This document shows, piece by piece, positions 32,337 to 41,217 of a stretch of 64,000 bases of DNA; position 1 is the first letter of the stretch; the number at the start of each line of letters is the position of its first letter. The stretch comes from Pseudonocardia sp. C8 (GTDB taxonomy: Bacteria; Actinomycetota; Actinomycetes; Mycobacteriales; Pseudonocardiaceae): NCBI RefSeq assembly GCF_014267175.1, contig NZ_JACMTR010000002.1:4923501-4987500 (forward strand), written 5' to 3'. The position numbers and the translations under genes were made by a program. The notes beneath the pieces are model-generated. The model made no database searches and was not told the origin of the DNA. It worked only from the letters and a program-made list of their open reading frames with translations.

Positions 32337-33014
32337 TCACGGAGCAAGCACCAGTGCCGTGACTGTCCCCAGCACTAGGAACGGACCGTGCCGAAGCGCC
32401 AACGTGGCCAACCGCCTCCTGACGGCTCGCGCGACGAGGTAGGCCGCAGCCTGAAGCAGCCAGATCAGCAGCAGCGCTCCCGCCAGCCAGGCGAGGAGTT
32501 GAACCCCCGCCGTCAGGAGGTGCGGATGCGACGCCGTCGGCCACCCTTGCCACCCGAGTACAGCTCCGGACACCGCCGAGAGCTTCAGGTCGCCGCCGCC
32601 CATGTGACCAGGCAGAAAGACGTACCACGCGCCGTAGAGCGCGGCGAACACAATCGAGCCGACCAGAGCGGCGAGCAAGCCGCTCGCTCGCAGGTGCACC
32701 AGCGTGGCCACGAGCAGGCCCGCGAGCGTCAACACGTGCGCGAGCAGCGTCAGCCAGTTGGGCAGTTTGCCGGTGCGCAGGTCGACTGCGGCCAGCGGTA
32801 CGGCAGCTGCGGCGTAGCCTGCGGCGGCCGAGACTTGCAGGGCGCTGCCGTGGCGCCAAGCAAGCACAGCGAAGAGCCCGCTCGTGAGGATGACCTGCGC
32901 CAGCAGCTGTTGCCGCGGGGTCTGCTGCTCTCGCCGCCGGACAGCGAGCGCGATCAGTGAGCCGGCCGTCAGACCGCAGCCGGCCCACAGAGCGATGGCA
33001 AGAGCAGATGGCAC
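32337..33014 (-). CDS. Prepilin peptidase (A24, TadV/CpaA-like)
   Basis: 225-aa aspartic protease of the inner membrane with about six to seven hydrophobic segments. The two catalytic aspartates are in VDLRTGKLPNWLTL (near residue 80) and in GHMGGGDLKLSA (near residue 140; the G-x-G-D motif). It lacks the N-terminal methylase domain of larger PilD enzymes, as do TadV/CpaA proteins. It should cleave the leader of the Flp-like pilin and TadE/G-type pseudopilins encoded from 39.7 kb. It is divergent from the rest of the Tad locus. Confidence 0.87.
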   Translation of the reverse strand: MPSALAIALWAGCGLTAGSLIALAVRRREQQTPRQQLLAQVILTSGLFAVLAWRHGSALQVSAAAGYAAAAVPLAAVDLRTGKLPNWLTLLAHVLTLAGLLVATLVHLRASGLLAALVGSIVFAALYGAWYVFLPGHMGGGDLKLSAVSGAVLGWQGWPTASHPHLLTAGVQLLAWLAGALLLIWLLQAAAYLVARAVRRRLATLALRHGPFLVLGTVTALVLAP

Positions 33015-33279
33015 GTGAGTGACGCTCCGAGGTGACGTGACACGTTCTGTGATCGCATGACGTGTTCGCTGCGTGTTGGATCAGTAGCCCAGTGGAGCAA
33101 CTGCAAGAGCCTTATGCCCCCAATTACTACTCCAATCGAGTGAATTTCCCTGCGTCGGGGGCTGTGGAAGGCGATTCGCCTCCTTGGTCTGGTTGATGTG
33201 ACCGAGGTAACCGGATGTACATGTGGTCGGGTACCTCGATCACGTACAGCGGATGACGACCACCGTACTGGGGAGTTGT

Positions 33280-33861
33280 ATGCGTAGTCCGGTTATCCCG
33301 TCGGTCGCCCTGTCGGGTTCGGTAATCCTTTGCTTGGCGGCGGTCGCTTGCAGCTCGCAAGATCCGCAAGCGCCGGCCTCCCCGCCGGACCCATCGACGA
33401 GCGTTGAAGCCCCGCCGTCACCGTCAGCCCCGTCCCCAGCCGATACGGCCCGAGAGCAGGCCAAGGCAGCTTATGTCGGAATGTGGCAGGCGATGGCCCG
33501 AGCAGGGCAAACCTCTGACTGGCGCTCGCCCGAGCTGGCCCGCTACGCCACGGGCAACGCCCTGACCACGATCACCAGGTCGCTGTATGCGGACCACTTC
33601 AACCATGTCGTCAGCCGCGGAACCCCGAAGAACTTCCCGCAGGTCACGTCGGCTGAGCCGCCGAATGCCCCGGAGACGGTCATGATCTCCGACTGCGGCG
33701 ACTCAACCGGAACCTCGAAGGTCATGGAGGCAAACGGTCAGCCAGCTCCTGGCGACACTCCTGGTGGCCGTCGATCGATCGTGGCCGAGGTCAAGAAGCA
33801 GCCAGACGGCACTTGGAAGGTGAATCAGTTCGCCGTCCAGGGGGTGGGCACATGCGGCTGA
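33280..33861 (+). CDS. Secreted lipoprotein, Tad locus
   Basis: 193-aa precursor. After a short basic start, a hydrophobic segment ends in the lipobox LAAVACSS, so the mature protein begins at Cys near residue 24 and is lipid-anchored outside the membrane. A Pro/Ser linker follows, then a compact domain with AKAAYVGMWQAMARAG... ELARYATGNALTTITRSLYADHF and a C-terminal strand VKKQPDGTWKVNQFAVQGVGTCG; this resembles NTF2-like domains of actinobacterial lipoproteins. ATG 33280 follows GGGGAG. Its end overlaps the next gene by ten bases, linking both to the pilus locus. Confidence 0.75.
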   Translation: MRSPVIPSVALSGSVILCLAAVACSSQDPQAPASPPDPSTSVEAPPSPSAPSPADTAREQAKAAYVGMWQAMARAGQTSDWRSPELARYATGNALTTITRSLYADHFNHVVSRGTPKNFPQVTSAEPPNAPETVMISDCGDSTGTSKVMEANGQPAPGDTPGGRRSIVAEVKKQPDGTWKVNQFAVQGVGTCG

Positions 33862-34868
33862 GAAGTTCTGTAGTCGTGACCCTGTCGGTGTCCACGCTGC
33901 TTGTTGCTGGCTCGGGAACCGCGCTAGCGGATGTGTGGGGCGGTGTCGACTGCGGCCAAGCGAACTACGCAGGGTGCCGGCTCGGGGCGGGACAGGGCGG
34001 TCAGCCCGACAAGCCCCCGTCACCGCCTCAGCAGCCGGGCCAGAGCGACGGCTCGGAGTCCGATGGTGGTAGTCCCCCGCGCCAGCAGGGGGACCAGATC
34101 CTGGGAGACCCGAACCTGGCGAACTGCCGGTACGTGCCCAGCGACTACCAACCGCCGAGCCAGGGGACCACCACGGTGGCGTACCACCCGCCGAAAAGCG
34201 GCGGTGCGATCACGGTGACCCCGGCGGTGTACCGGCCGTCCACATCGCCGGCCCAGGCTCGGTTCGCCCAGCAACAGCCGCCGGGCCAGTCAGGAGCTTG
34301 GTACGTGTACCAGTGCTCCGGCCAAGGTTTCGCCGATGCGCTGTACCGGCCGCCGATCTGGATTCCCAACGGGCCGCAGCCGACTCCCTCACCGGAGCAG
34401 TTGGCCCAGCAGGCGTACAACCAGTTGCGGTTGCCGTCACCGCAGATTCACGCGTCACCTGCCGAGACGCAGCTGGTGAACCTGCCGACGTGGCTGTGGA
34501 TGGACCGCAGCCAATGGCGACCGCAGACGGCGACCGCCTCCGTGCCTGGGGTTTCGGTGACGGCGACCGCGACACCGCAGTCGGTGACGTGGTCGATGGG
34601 CGACGGCTCCACGATCACCTGCCAGGGCGCGGGTAGCCCGTTCCCAGCAGGCGGTGATCCGAAGGCGGCCAGCCCCGATTGCGGCCATACCTACCGGCAG
34701 ACCTCGCAAGGGCAGCCGAACAACACCTACCCGGTCGCCGCGACCGTGCACTGGACAGTGGCGTGGTCTGGAGCCGGACAAGACGGCACCTTCCCGGACC
34801 TGACAACGACGTCGAACGCAACGTTCGCAGTGGCCGAATCGCAGGCGCTCAACAACGCGCCGCGGTAG
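33852..34868 (+). CDS. Exported PKD-like protein of the Tad locus
   Basis: 338 aa. A Sec signal peptide (MRLRSSVVVTLSVSTLLVAGSGTALA) precedes the mature start near residue 27. Residues 30-110 are Gly/Pro/Gln-rich and probably extended; the C-terminal half contains VTWSMGDGSTITCQG... CGHTYRQTS... ATVHWTVAWSG, the shape of a PKD domain (the W-D-F-G-D-G and H-x-Y core). A cell-surface, structural or adhesive part in the Tad system is likely. Overlaps the lipoprotein gene. A 100-base gap follows, before the SAF-domain gene. Confidence 0.72.
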   Translation: MRLRSSVVVTLSVSTLLVAGSGTALADVWGGVDCGQANYAGCRLGAGQGGQPDKPPSPPQQPGQSDGSESDGGSPPRQQGDQILGDPNLANCRYVPSDYQPPSQGTTTVAYHPPKSGGAITVTPAVYRPSTSPAQARFAQQQPPGQSGAWYVYQCSGQGFADALYRPPIWIPNGPQPTPSPEQLAQQAYNQLRLPSPQIHASPAETQLVNLPTWLWMDRSQWRPQTATASVPGVSVTATATPQSVTWSMGDGSTITCQGAGSPFPAGGDPKAASPDCGHTYRQTSQGQPNNTYPVAATVHWTVAWSGAGQDGTFPDLTTTSNATFAVAESQALNNAPR

Positions 34869-34968
34869 CAATAGGTCCACTGTAGACATACAAGGAAATC
34901 CGACGACACAACACCCCATTTCCTGAAGGGAAAGGGGTGCGGGGTACCGCATTGTCTGGAGGCGCTGG

Positions 34969-35685
34969 ATGTCCACACCTACATCGACTCATGAACCCGC
35001 CCAGGGGCCGCCTGCCGCCTCGCGGTCGTGGGCAGGCCGTAAGCCTGGCGCGCCGTCGCGGATTTCCAGTGGCGGCAGCCGGCGCCGACGGGTGCCGTAC
35101 CTCGTTTTGGGGGTACTGCTGGTCGTGGTCTGCGCGGCCGGGTCCGTGATCACCGTGCTTCAGGTTGGCGATCGCGAGCCGATGCTGACCTTGGCGCGGC
35201 CGGTCAACGTCGGGCACGTGTTGGCTCCACAGGATTTGCGGCAGGTGCCGATGTCGGCTGGTTCCGGCACGGATGTGGTTCCCGCGAGCCAGGCGTCGTC
35301 GGTACTCGGCCAGCCCGTCGCTTACTCCCTGCCGGCCGGGACGCTGCTGTCCCGGTCGGCCTTGGGGCATCCGCAGGTTCCGCCAGCCGGCCAAGGCGTC
35401 GTTGCCGTGGCGGTCAAAGCCGGCCAGGCTCCACCGGACATCGCCCCAGGCGCGACCGTCTCGGTGATCGTCGCGCCGAACAGCGGAACGAGTTCGACCA
35501 CCGGCTCGACTTCATCGACCGCCTCTGGCGGCCCATGGCAAGCGGCAGTGGTCAGCGTGGCGCCGCAGACCAATGACCAGTCGACGGTGGTCTCGCTGCA
35601 GATGCCCACCGCCACCGCCCGCCAGGTCGCCGCGATTCCGCCCGGCCAGTTGGCTCTGGTCGCCGTTCCGGCAGGAGGACAGTGA
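34969..35685 (+). CDS. SAF-domain protein (CpaB/RcpC-like)
   Basis: 238 aa. A cytoplasmic basic stretch, one transmembrane segment YLVLGVLLVVVCAAGSVITVL (residues ~45-65), then a periplasmic SAF domain: LARPVNVGHVLAPQDLRQVPM..... VVPASQASSVLGQPVAYSLPAGTLLSRSAL, the canonical SAF pattern. CpaB/RcpC proteins organise the pilus assembly with the peptidoglycan or secretin; Gram-positives keep the inner part. The stop overlaps the next gene by four bases. ATG 34969 has GGAGGCGCTGG upstream. Confidence 0.82.
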   Translation: MSTPTSTHEPAQGPPAASRSWAGRKPGAPSRISSGGSRRRRVPYLVLGVLLVVVCAAGSVITVLQVGDREPMLTLARPVNVGHVLAPQDLRQVPMSAGSGTDVVPASQASSVLGQPVAYSLPAGTLLSRSALGHPQVPPAGQGVVAVAVKAGQAPPDIAPGATVSVIVAPNSGTSSTTGSTSSTASGGPWQAAVVSVAPQTNDQSTVVSLQMPTATARQVAAIPPGQLALVAVPAGGQ

Positions 35686-36479
35686 TGCTCGTCGGAATCT
35701 GCTCGGTGAAGGGTTCGCCCGGGGTCACCACGGCAACGCTCGCCCTGGCAGCGCGTTGGCCGGTTGGCGACCCGTTGGTGATCGAGGCCGACCCGGCAGG
35801 CGGGGACCTCGCCGCACGGCACCGGCTGACGGCCAGTCCGGGACTGGTATCGCTGGCCGCGGCTGCGCGCCGGCAATCCAGCGCGGAGTTACTGGCAGAG
35901 CACAGCCAGCAGCTCCCCGGCGGCCTACGGGTCGTGCCCGGCCCCGTGGCCGCCGAGCAGGCCCGCGCCGCATTGGGCGTGCTGACCACGCGGGGTGTGC
36001 GGGCGATGCGGGCGGCGGCCAGTCCGCAGGATGCGGCGGTGTTGGTCGACGTCGGCCGGTTGGATTCCTCGTCTCCCGCGCTCCCCCTGATCCGCGGGGC
36101 GGAGGCGCTGGTGGTGATGGCTCGGCCTCGTGCCGATGAACTCTCCCATGTGGCCACATTGCTCAACGAGATTCCGACGTGGACGCGAACTCCTGGGCTG
36201 GTGCTCATCGGGGACGGCTACAACCGCATTGAGGTCGAGCAGGAACTACGCGTGCCGGTGATGGGCACCTTGCCCGACGACGCCTCCGGTGCCGCACTCC
36301 TCTGTGGACACCAGCGGGGGCGCCCGCCAGAGAAGTCCGCGCTCGGCCGCGCCGCCGCGCGGATTGCTCGCAGCTTAGTGGCGCACGTCCAGCCCTCTGC
36401 GCCCTCCGATGGCTCGCAGGCTGGCGACGCACTGGCTGCACAGGTACCGGCAGGCGGAAATGGAGTGGTGCCGCGATGA
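35682..36479 (+). CDS. MinD/ParA-like ATPase (TadZ/CpaE-like, C-terminal domain)
   Basis: 265 aa. It begins CSVKGSPGVTTATLALAARW, a deviant Walker A (K-G-x-x-G-V-T-T) of MinD-type ATPases. VIEADPAGGDLAARHRL is the switch I/Walker-A' partner with conserved Asp, and VLVDVGRLD the Walker B strand. It would localise the Tad machine at the cell pole. The receiver-like N-terminal domain of full CpaE is absent; a separate protein of that kind is encoded at 48266. Starts overlap the SAF gene, and its end overlaps tadA. Confidence 0.8.
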   Translation: MMLVGICSVKGSPGVTTATLALAARWPVGDPLVIEADPAGGDLAARHRLTASPGLVSLAAAARRQSSAELLAEHSQQLPGGLRVVPGPVAAEQARAALGVLTTRGVRAMRAAASPQDAAVLVDVGRLDSSSPALPLIRGAEALVVMARPRADELSHVATLLNEIPTWTRTPGLVLIGDGYNRIEVEQELRVPVMGTLPDDASGAALLCGHQRGRPPEKSALGRAAARIARSLVAHVQPSAPSDGSQAGDALAAQVPAGGNGVVPR

Positions 36480-37900
36480 CAACGAACTCGTACGAGCCCC
36501 GGACATCGGCGATGCCGCCACACCCTCAGCCTCAGCAGACACGCACACCACCCGGCCCGGCGAGTCTGGACGGGGAGCACCCTGCCGTTGGGCCGTTGCG
36601 CACACGTCTGCGCCAGGCGGTTTCGGAAGGGCTGGCCGAACGTATCCGCGAGGACGAGCAGTACGGGCGCCCTCCATTGGACTACCACGCGCGCCGAAGC
36701 CTTGCGGAGAAGCTGGCCGGCGACGCCGCTGATGCCTACGCCAACGAAGAACTGGCCCATCCGTCGGGCGCTGGTCTACCGCCCGATGACGTCGAGCGCC
36801 AGGTGATCACCTCGGTGCTCGACGAGATCTTCGGCATGGGTGGTCTGCAGCCCCTGCTCGCCAACGAGGACATCGAAAACATCAACGTCAACGGCTACGA
36901 CCGGGTGTTCGTGCGCTACAGCGACGGTCGGCGCGCGCAAATGCCACCGGTGGCGACGTCGGATGATGAGCTGATCGACCTCGTGCGTTCGTTGGCGGCG
37001 CGCGCTGGGGTCGAAGAACGGCGCTTCGATCGCGGATCGCCTGGCGTCAACGTCGAACTGCCCGATGGTAGTCGGCTCTTCGCGGTGATGGCGGTGACCG
37101 GGCGTCCGTCGGTGTCGATCCGGCGGCACCGCTTCTCGCAGGTCACGCTGGCGCGATTGCGCCAGCTCGGCACGATCGACTCGGGTTTGGAAGCCTTGCT
37201 CGGTGCGCTGGTACGTGCCCGGTTCAACATGCTCATCGTCGGCGGAACCGCGATCGGCAAGACAACGATGCTGCGCGGGTTAGCTTCGGCCATACCGCCG
37301 CATGAGCGGCTGATCACCATCGAGGACAACTTCGAGCTGGGCCTGGATCGCGATCCGCAGCATCCCGACACCGTGGCCTTGCAAGCCAGGGAACCGAACG
37401 TCGAGGGCGAAGGAGCGATCTCGCAGGCCGACCTGGTGCGGTGGGCGCTGCGGATGAGCCCGGACCGCGTGATCGTCGGCGAGGTCCGCGGGTCCGAGCT
37501 GATCCCGATGGCCAACGCGATGACCCAGGGCAACGACGGCAGCATGGCCACCGTCCACGCGAGCGATTCGCGGGGAGCGTTCACCAAGCTGGCGACCTAC
37601 GCGGCCCAAAGCCCCGAGCGGTTGGGGCTGGAGGCCACGAACCTGCTCATCGCATCTGCGGTGCATTTCGTCATCCACCTTGCCGAGGCCCGGGATGACA
37701 AAACCCGTGTCGTGTCCTCGATTCGCGAGGTCGTCGGTGCCGATGACAAGCAGATCGTGTCCAACGAGGTGTACCGGCCCGATCCCACCGGCCGCGCCGT
37801 TCCCGGGGTTCCGCTGCGGACCGAGACCGTCGAGCGCCTGACCGAGGTGGGATTCGACCCGGATGTACTGGAACGGCCGGAAGGGTGGTGGAACCCGTGA
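36476..37900 (+). CDS. tadA: Tad pilus/secretion ATPase TadA (CpaF)
   Basis: 474-aa cytoplasmic hexameric ATPase that drives Flp pilus assembly. N-terminal helices, then FGMGGLQPLLANEDIENINVNGYDRVFV, typical CpaF. The Walker A motif reads IVGGTAIGKTTML, where G-G-T-G-S/A-G-K-T is nearly universal: Ala-Ile replaces Gly-Ser. LITIEDNFEL is the Asp box, RMSPDRVIVGEVRGSEL the Walker B, and GNDGSMATVHA the His box, all normal. The altered P-loop still has GKTT, so ATP binding is plausible, but activity should not be taken for granted. Overlaps tadZ-like gene and tadB. Confidence 0.93.
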   Translation: MTTNSYEPRTSAMPPHPQPQQTRTPPGPASLDGEHPAVGPLRTRLRQAVSEGLAERIREDEQYGRPPLDYHARRSLAEKLAGDAADAYANEELAHPSGAGLPPDDVERQVITSVLDEIFGMGGLQPLLANEDIENINVNGYDRVFVRYSDGRRAQMPPVATSDDELIDLVRSLAARAGVEERRFDRGSPGVNVELPDGSRLFAVMAVTGRPSVSIRRHRFSQVTLARLRQLGTIDSGLEALLGALVRARFNMLIVGGTAIGKTTMLRGLASAIPPHERLITIEDNFELGLDRDPQHPDTVALQAREPNVEGEGAISQADLVRWALRMSPDRVIVGEVRGSELIPMANAMTQGNDGSMATVHASDSRGAFTKLATYAAQSPERLGLEATNLLIASAVHFVIHLAEARDDKTRVVSSIREVVGADDKQIVSNEVYRPDPTGRAVPGVPLRTETVERLTEVGFDPDVLERPEGWWNP

Positions 37901-38793
37901 CCGGCTCGATCGCGGTGGCGGGAGCCCTCGGGGTTGGGTTCGCGCTCGGGGTGCTCCTGCTCATTCTCGGTGTGCGGAGCCGCGACCCCGCCGCGTCGGC
38001 CATGCCCAGCCGCTGGGCACAGTGGGTAGAGCGGCTGCGGCACCGCACGTCCGCGCGGTGGATCGCGGTGAGCGTAGCGGCCGGCGTGCTGGTGGGCGCG
38101 GTCACCGGGTGGGTCGTCGGCGGCGCCTTGACCCTGCTCGGTGTTTGGGCGCTGCCCCGGGTGCTGGGGCGCAACCAGGATCAGGCCAGGCGGGTTGCGC
38201 GGATCGAGGCCATCGCCGCGTGGACCGAGATGCTGCGCGACACCTTGTCCGCCGCTGCTGGCCTGGAACAAGCCATTCAGGCCACGGTGGACACCGCTCC
38301 GGCGGCGATCCGCGACGACGTCCGTGAACTCTCGGTGCGCATCGAACGCGGGGACAAGCTCGCCGACGCGTTGGGTGGTCTGGCTGATGACCTGAACGAC
38401 CCGACGGCTGACCTGGTCATCAGCGCTTTGGTGCTGGCCTCCCAGCACCAAGCCCGCCAGCTCGCCGATCTGCTCGGGGAACTGGCGACCGAGGCCCGGG
38501 AGCAGGTCTCCATGCGCCTGCGGGTGGAGTCCGGACGGGCACGCACGCGCACGAGCGTGCGGGTGATCGTCGCGACGACGCTGATCTTCGCCGCGGGCCT
38601 GGTGGTGCTCAACCGTGGCTATCTCGACCCCTACGACAGCGCGTTCGGCCAGATCATGCTGCTGGTCGTCGGCGGATTGTTCGCCCTGGCGTTCGCGTGG
38701 CTGGCCAAGATCGCGCGCATCGGCGAGCCGGAACGGTTCCTCACCCACCTCACCGGCGCCGAGCCGCGAGCGACACAGGAGGTACAGCCATGA
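37897..38793 (+). CDS. tadB: Tad inner-membrane platform protein TadB
   Basis: 298 aa with GTG 37897 overlapping the tadA stop (GTGA). A type II secretion F domain lies at ~95-265: RVARIEAIAAWTEMLRDTLSAAAGLEQAIQATVDTAP, with the E-x-x-R-D-x-L-x-x-G-x-x-x-x-x-A signature; transmembrane segments flank it (residues ~5-25, 70-90, 225-245, 250-270). It forms the membrane platform together with TadC and is worked by TadA. Product overlaps tadC by ATGA. Confidence 0.88.
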   Translation: MTGSIAVAGALGVGFALGVLLLILGVRSRDPAASAMPSRWAQWVERLRHRTSARWIAVSVAAGVLVGAVTGWVVGGALTLLGVWALPRVLGRNQDQARRVARIEAIAAWTEMLRDTLSAAAGLEQAIQATVDTAPAAIRDDVRELSVRIERGDKLADALGGLADDLNDPTADLVISALVLASQHQARQLADLLGELATEAREQVSMRLRVESGRARTRTSVRVIVATTLIFAAGLVVLNRGYLDPYDSAFGQIMLLVVGGLFALAFAWLAKIARIGEPERFLTHLTGAEPRATQEVQP

Positions 38794-39689
38794 TCACCAC
38801 TGCTGTGCTCCTCGGAGCCGGTGTTGGGCTCGGCCTGTGGGCGCTGCTGGTCTGGTTACTTCCGCCACGTCCCTCACTGGCCAGTGCCCTGGCTGCCGTA
38901 CGCACGACCAGCCAAGACCGGCCCACGATCACCGCTGTCGACTCGGGCGGCTGGGCCACGCGCTGGGGCCGTCCCGCGGTGCGACCGCTGCGGGCGCTGG
39001 GCCTTCCCTCCGAGCGGCAGCGCCGGGATCTGCTCGTGCTGGGCCGGTCGCCGGACACGTTGCTGGCGGAGAAGGCGGTACTGGCCGTCGCCGGTCTGCT
39101 GCTGCCCGGCCTGCTGCAGGCGATGCTGTGGGCAGCCGGGGTGGTCTTCCCCTGGCAGGTGCCCTTCGTCGTCGGCGTCGGCTGCGCGATGGGCGGATTC
39201 CTCCTGCCGGATCTGGATGTGCGCCAGCAAGCCGAACGCAAGCGCACCTCCTTCCGGCACGCCTTGAGCGCCTACCTCAACCTAGTGCGGGTTTCGCTGG
39301 CAGGCGGCGCCGGGGTGGACGGCGCGCTGAACGACGCGGCGGCCATCGGTCAGGGATGGGCTTTCGCCCGCATCCGCCGGGCATTGACCACGGCACGCCT
39401 GACGCGCACCACCCCCTGGGACACCCTGCGCCAGCTCGGCGAGGAACTGGACATCCGCGAACTGGTCGAGCTGTCCTCGTCGGTCTCGCTAGCCGGAACC
39501 GAAGGTGCCAAGGTTCGCGCCTCCCTGGCGGCGAAAGCCGCGGCGATGCGCACCCACGAGCTGACCGAAGCCGAAGGCCAAGCCCAAGCAGCGACCGAGC
39601 GCATGAGCCTGCCCGTCATCTGCTTGTTCGCCGGCTTCCTGGTCTTCATCGCGTACCCGGCCATGGCGACCGTCCTCGGCTCGTTGTAG
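38790..39689 (+). CDS. tadC: Tad inner-membrane platform protein TadC
   Basis: 299 aa. Transmembrane segments at the N-terminus (TTAVLLGAGVGLGLWALLVWLL), in the middle (VLAVAGLLLPGLLQAMLW; VVGVGCAMGGFLLP) and at the C-terminus (PVICLFAGFLVFIAYPAMATVL). The T2SF domain has RHALSAYLNLVRVSLAGGAGVDGALNDAA, the usual family core, and a later ELVELSSSVSLAGTEGAKVRASL. Pairs with TadB in the inner membrane. ATG 38790 overlaps the tadB stop; 22 bases with a weak ribosome binding site (AAAGGGA) separate it from the pilin gene. Confidence 0.87.
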   Translation: MITTAVLLGAGVGLGLWALLVWLLPPRPSLASALAAVRTTSQDRPTITAVDSGGWATRWGRPAVRPLRALGLPSERQRRDLLVLGRSPDTLLAEKAVLAVAGLLLPGLLQAMLWAAGVVFPWQVPFVVGVGCAMGGFLLPDLDVRQQAERKRTSFRHALSAYLNLVRVSLAGGAGVDGALNDAAAIGQGWAFARIRRALTTARLTRTTPWDTLRQLGEELDIRELVELSSSVSLAGTEGAKVRASLAAKAAAMRTHELTEAEGQAQAATERMSLPVICLFAGFLVFIAYPAMATVLGSL

Positions 39690-39711
39690 CCCGCACAGAA
39701 AGGGATCAGAC

Positions 39712-39903
39712 ATGTTGGCGTACTTGACCGTCATCGTCGCCACCGTCCGCGCCCGCATCGACCAGATCCGCGCGGACGAGCGCGGCTATTCCACCGAAAC
39801 CGTCCTGGTGACCGCGCTGCTGGTCGCCGCAGCCATCGCGGTGATCGCGATCATCGTCGCAGCCGTCACCCGCAAGGCCAACGAGATCGGAGGCAAGATG
39901 TGA
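39712..39903 (+). CDS. Flp-like pilin precursor
   Basis: 63 aa. A 23-residue leader with basic patch ends in RADERG, followed by YSTETVLVTALLVAAAIAVIAIIVAAV, so a prepilin-type cleavage after the Gly is expected with a hydrophobic helix behind it. The glutamate is at +4 after the Gly, where +5 is common (as in the next two genes), so the cleavage site may be adapted. It is the likely major pilin, cut by the peptidase at 32337. The next gene's GTG overlaps its end. Confidence 0.75.
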   Translation: MLAYLTVIVATVRARIDQIRADERGYSTETVLVTALLVAAAIAVIAIIVAAVTRKANEIGGKM

Positions 39904-40337
39904 CGGCGCGGCCCGCCGCGATCCAGCGAGTGCGCCAGGTGTGGCGTCGCTTCGGCGGCGATGAACGCGGCTCGGTCACCGCCGAACTGGTGCTGGCCGT
40001 ACCCGCGCTCCTGCTGTTGCTGCTGGTCATCGCGCAGTTCGCAGTGTGGGCGCATGCCACCCACATCGCTCAGGCCGCCGCTTCCCAAGCCCTCTCGGGC
40101 GCGCGGGTGCAGGGCGGAAGCAGCGCCGACGGTCAAGCCCAAGCTGGGTCGGTCCTGGCCCAACTCGGGGGTGGTCCGCTGCATGACCCGCGTGCGGCGG
40201 TCACGCGCGGCCCGGAGCAGTCCACTGTGGAGATCACCGGACATGCCGCGCGGGTGGTGCCGTTCCTGGATCTGCCGGTGCGTGCCCGAGCGGTCGGGCC
40301 GAGTGAACGGTTCGTGCCACCGGAGGCCAACGGATGA
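39900..40337 (+). CDS. TadE-family pseudopilin
   Basis: 145 aa. The leader ends GGDERG and is followed by SVTAELVLAVPALLLLLLVIAQFAVWA, with Glu at +5, the TadE-like pattern. The C-terminal part outside the membrane (HATHIAQAAASQALSGARVQGGS... VEITGHAARVVPFL) is small, with repeated Ala, like other TadE proteins. Expected to be cleaved by the prepilin peptidase and to help initiate the pilus. GTG 39900 overlaps the Flp gene by 4 bases; the end overlaps the following pseudopilin gene. Confidence 0.8.
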   Translation: MTARPAAIQRVRQVWRRFGGDERGSVTAELVLAVPALLLLLLVIAQFAVWAHATHIAQAAASQALSGARVQGGSSADGQAQAGSVLAQLGGGPLHDPRAAVTRGPEQSTVEITGHAARVVPFLDLPVRARAVGPSERFVPPEANG

Positions 40338-40786
40338 GAACTTCTTTGACGCGGCTGCGCCGCGATGAGCGCGGTTCGGTGGCCACCGAGCTGACCCTGC
40401 TCACACCGGTACTGATCGTACTGCTGCTGTTCGTGGTCTTCTGCGGACGGCTCGCCGACGCGCGCCTGCGTGTCGACGATGCCGCCCATCAGGCCGTCCG
40501 GGCGGCAACCCTGGCGCGCAGCAGCGTCCAGGCCACCAGCAGCGCACGAGCCACGGCCGAAGCCGCTCTGGGACAGGCAGGGATCACCTGCCGCAGTCTC
40601 GGTGTCAAGGCGCAGGTGGGAAGCCTGCGACCTGGCAGCACCGTGATCGTCACGGTGAATTGCGAGATCGGCCTTTCGGACTTGTCCCTACTGGGTGTGC
40701 CAGGTGCGACGACGACCGAAGCGTCGGCGTCATCCGTCGTTGACCAGTGGCGCGGCAGTGTGACGGCGGGAGGTGCAGGAGGATGA
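40334..40786 (+). CDS. TadE/TadF-like pseudopilin
   Basis: 150 aa. The leader, LRRDERG, is followed by SVATELTLLTPVLIVLLLFVVFCGRLADARLRV, with Glu at +5. The external domain has two cysteines (ITCRSLGV and VNCEIGLSDL), which may form a disulfide, as in TadF-type proteins. GAT... VVDQWRGSV forms the C-terminus. Coupled by ATGA to the preceding gene and by ATGA to the following one. It should be a minor pilin. Confidence 0.78.
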   Translation: MRTSLTRLRRDERGSVATELTLLTPVLIVLLLFVVFCGRLADARLRVDDAAHQAVRAATLARSSVQATSSARATAEAALGQAGITCRSLGVKAQVGSLRPGSTVIVTVNCEIGLSDLSLLGVPGATTTEASASSVVDQWRGSVTAGGAGG

Positions 40787-41217
40787 GTCACCGTGGACGT
40801 TCGCTGGCCGGGGATGAGCGTGGACGCGTCACCGCCTTCGTCGTGATCATCACGACCGGCTGTTTGCTCTTCGCGGGTCTGGTCCTCGACGGCGGATTTG
40901 CCCTGGCCGCGAAGTCGCGCGCCATCGGTCAGGCGCAAGAAGCCGCCCGAGCTGGTGCGCAGGAACTCGACCTGGCCGCATATCGCTCCGGTGGTGCTGC
41001 CCGACTGAACCCCGCCGCCGCGCGGGCCGCCGCGCAGCACTATCTGAACTCCGTCGGCGCGACCGGCACCGTCACGGCCGACAGCAACCTGGTCCGTGTG
41101 CAGGTCGAGGGACATCAAGCCACACAACTCCTCGGGCTCGTCGGGATCTCCGATCTGACCGTTTCCGGCGATGGGCAAGCCCATCCCGACCAAGGTTCGC
41201 TGGGAGGCAGCGGATGA
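40783..41217 (+). CDS. TadG-like / Flp pilus-assembly protein
   Basis: 144 aa. GDERG precedes RVTAFVVIITTGCLLFAGLVLDGGFALAAKSRAIGQAQEAARAGAQELD, which is the N-terminal part of TadG-related proteins (hydrophobic segment, then LDGG and an A-x-x-x-A-A-R-A-G-A-Q-x-L). The large von Willebrand-like C-terminal region of full TadG is missing, which is usual for actinobacterial versions. QVEGHQATQLLGLVGISDLTVSGDGQA forms the C-terminal strands. Overlaps its neighbours through ATGA. Expected to lie outside, attached to the membrane. Confidence 0.78.
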   Translation: MSHRGRSLAGDERGRVTAFVVIITTGCLLFAGLVLDGGFALAAKSRAIGQAQEAARAGAQELDLAAYRSGGAARLNPAAARAAAQHYLNSVGATGTVTADSNLVRVQVEGHQATQLLGLVGISDLTVSGDGQAHPDQGSLGGSG

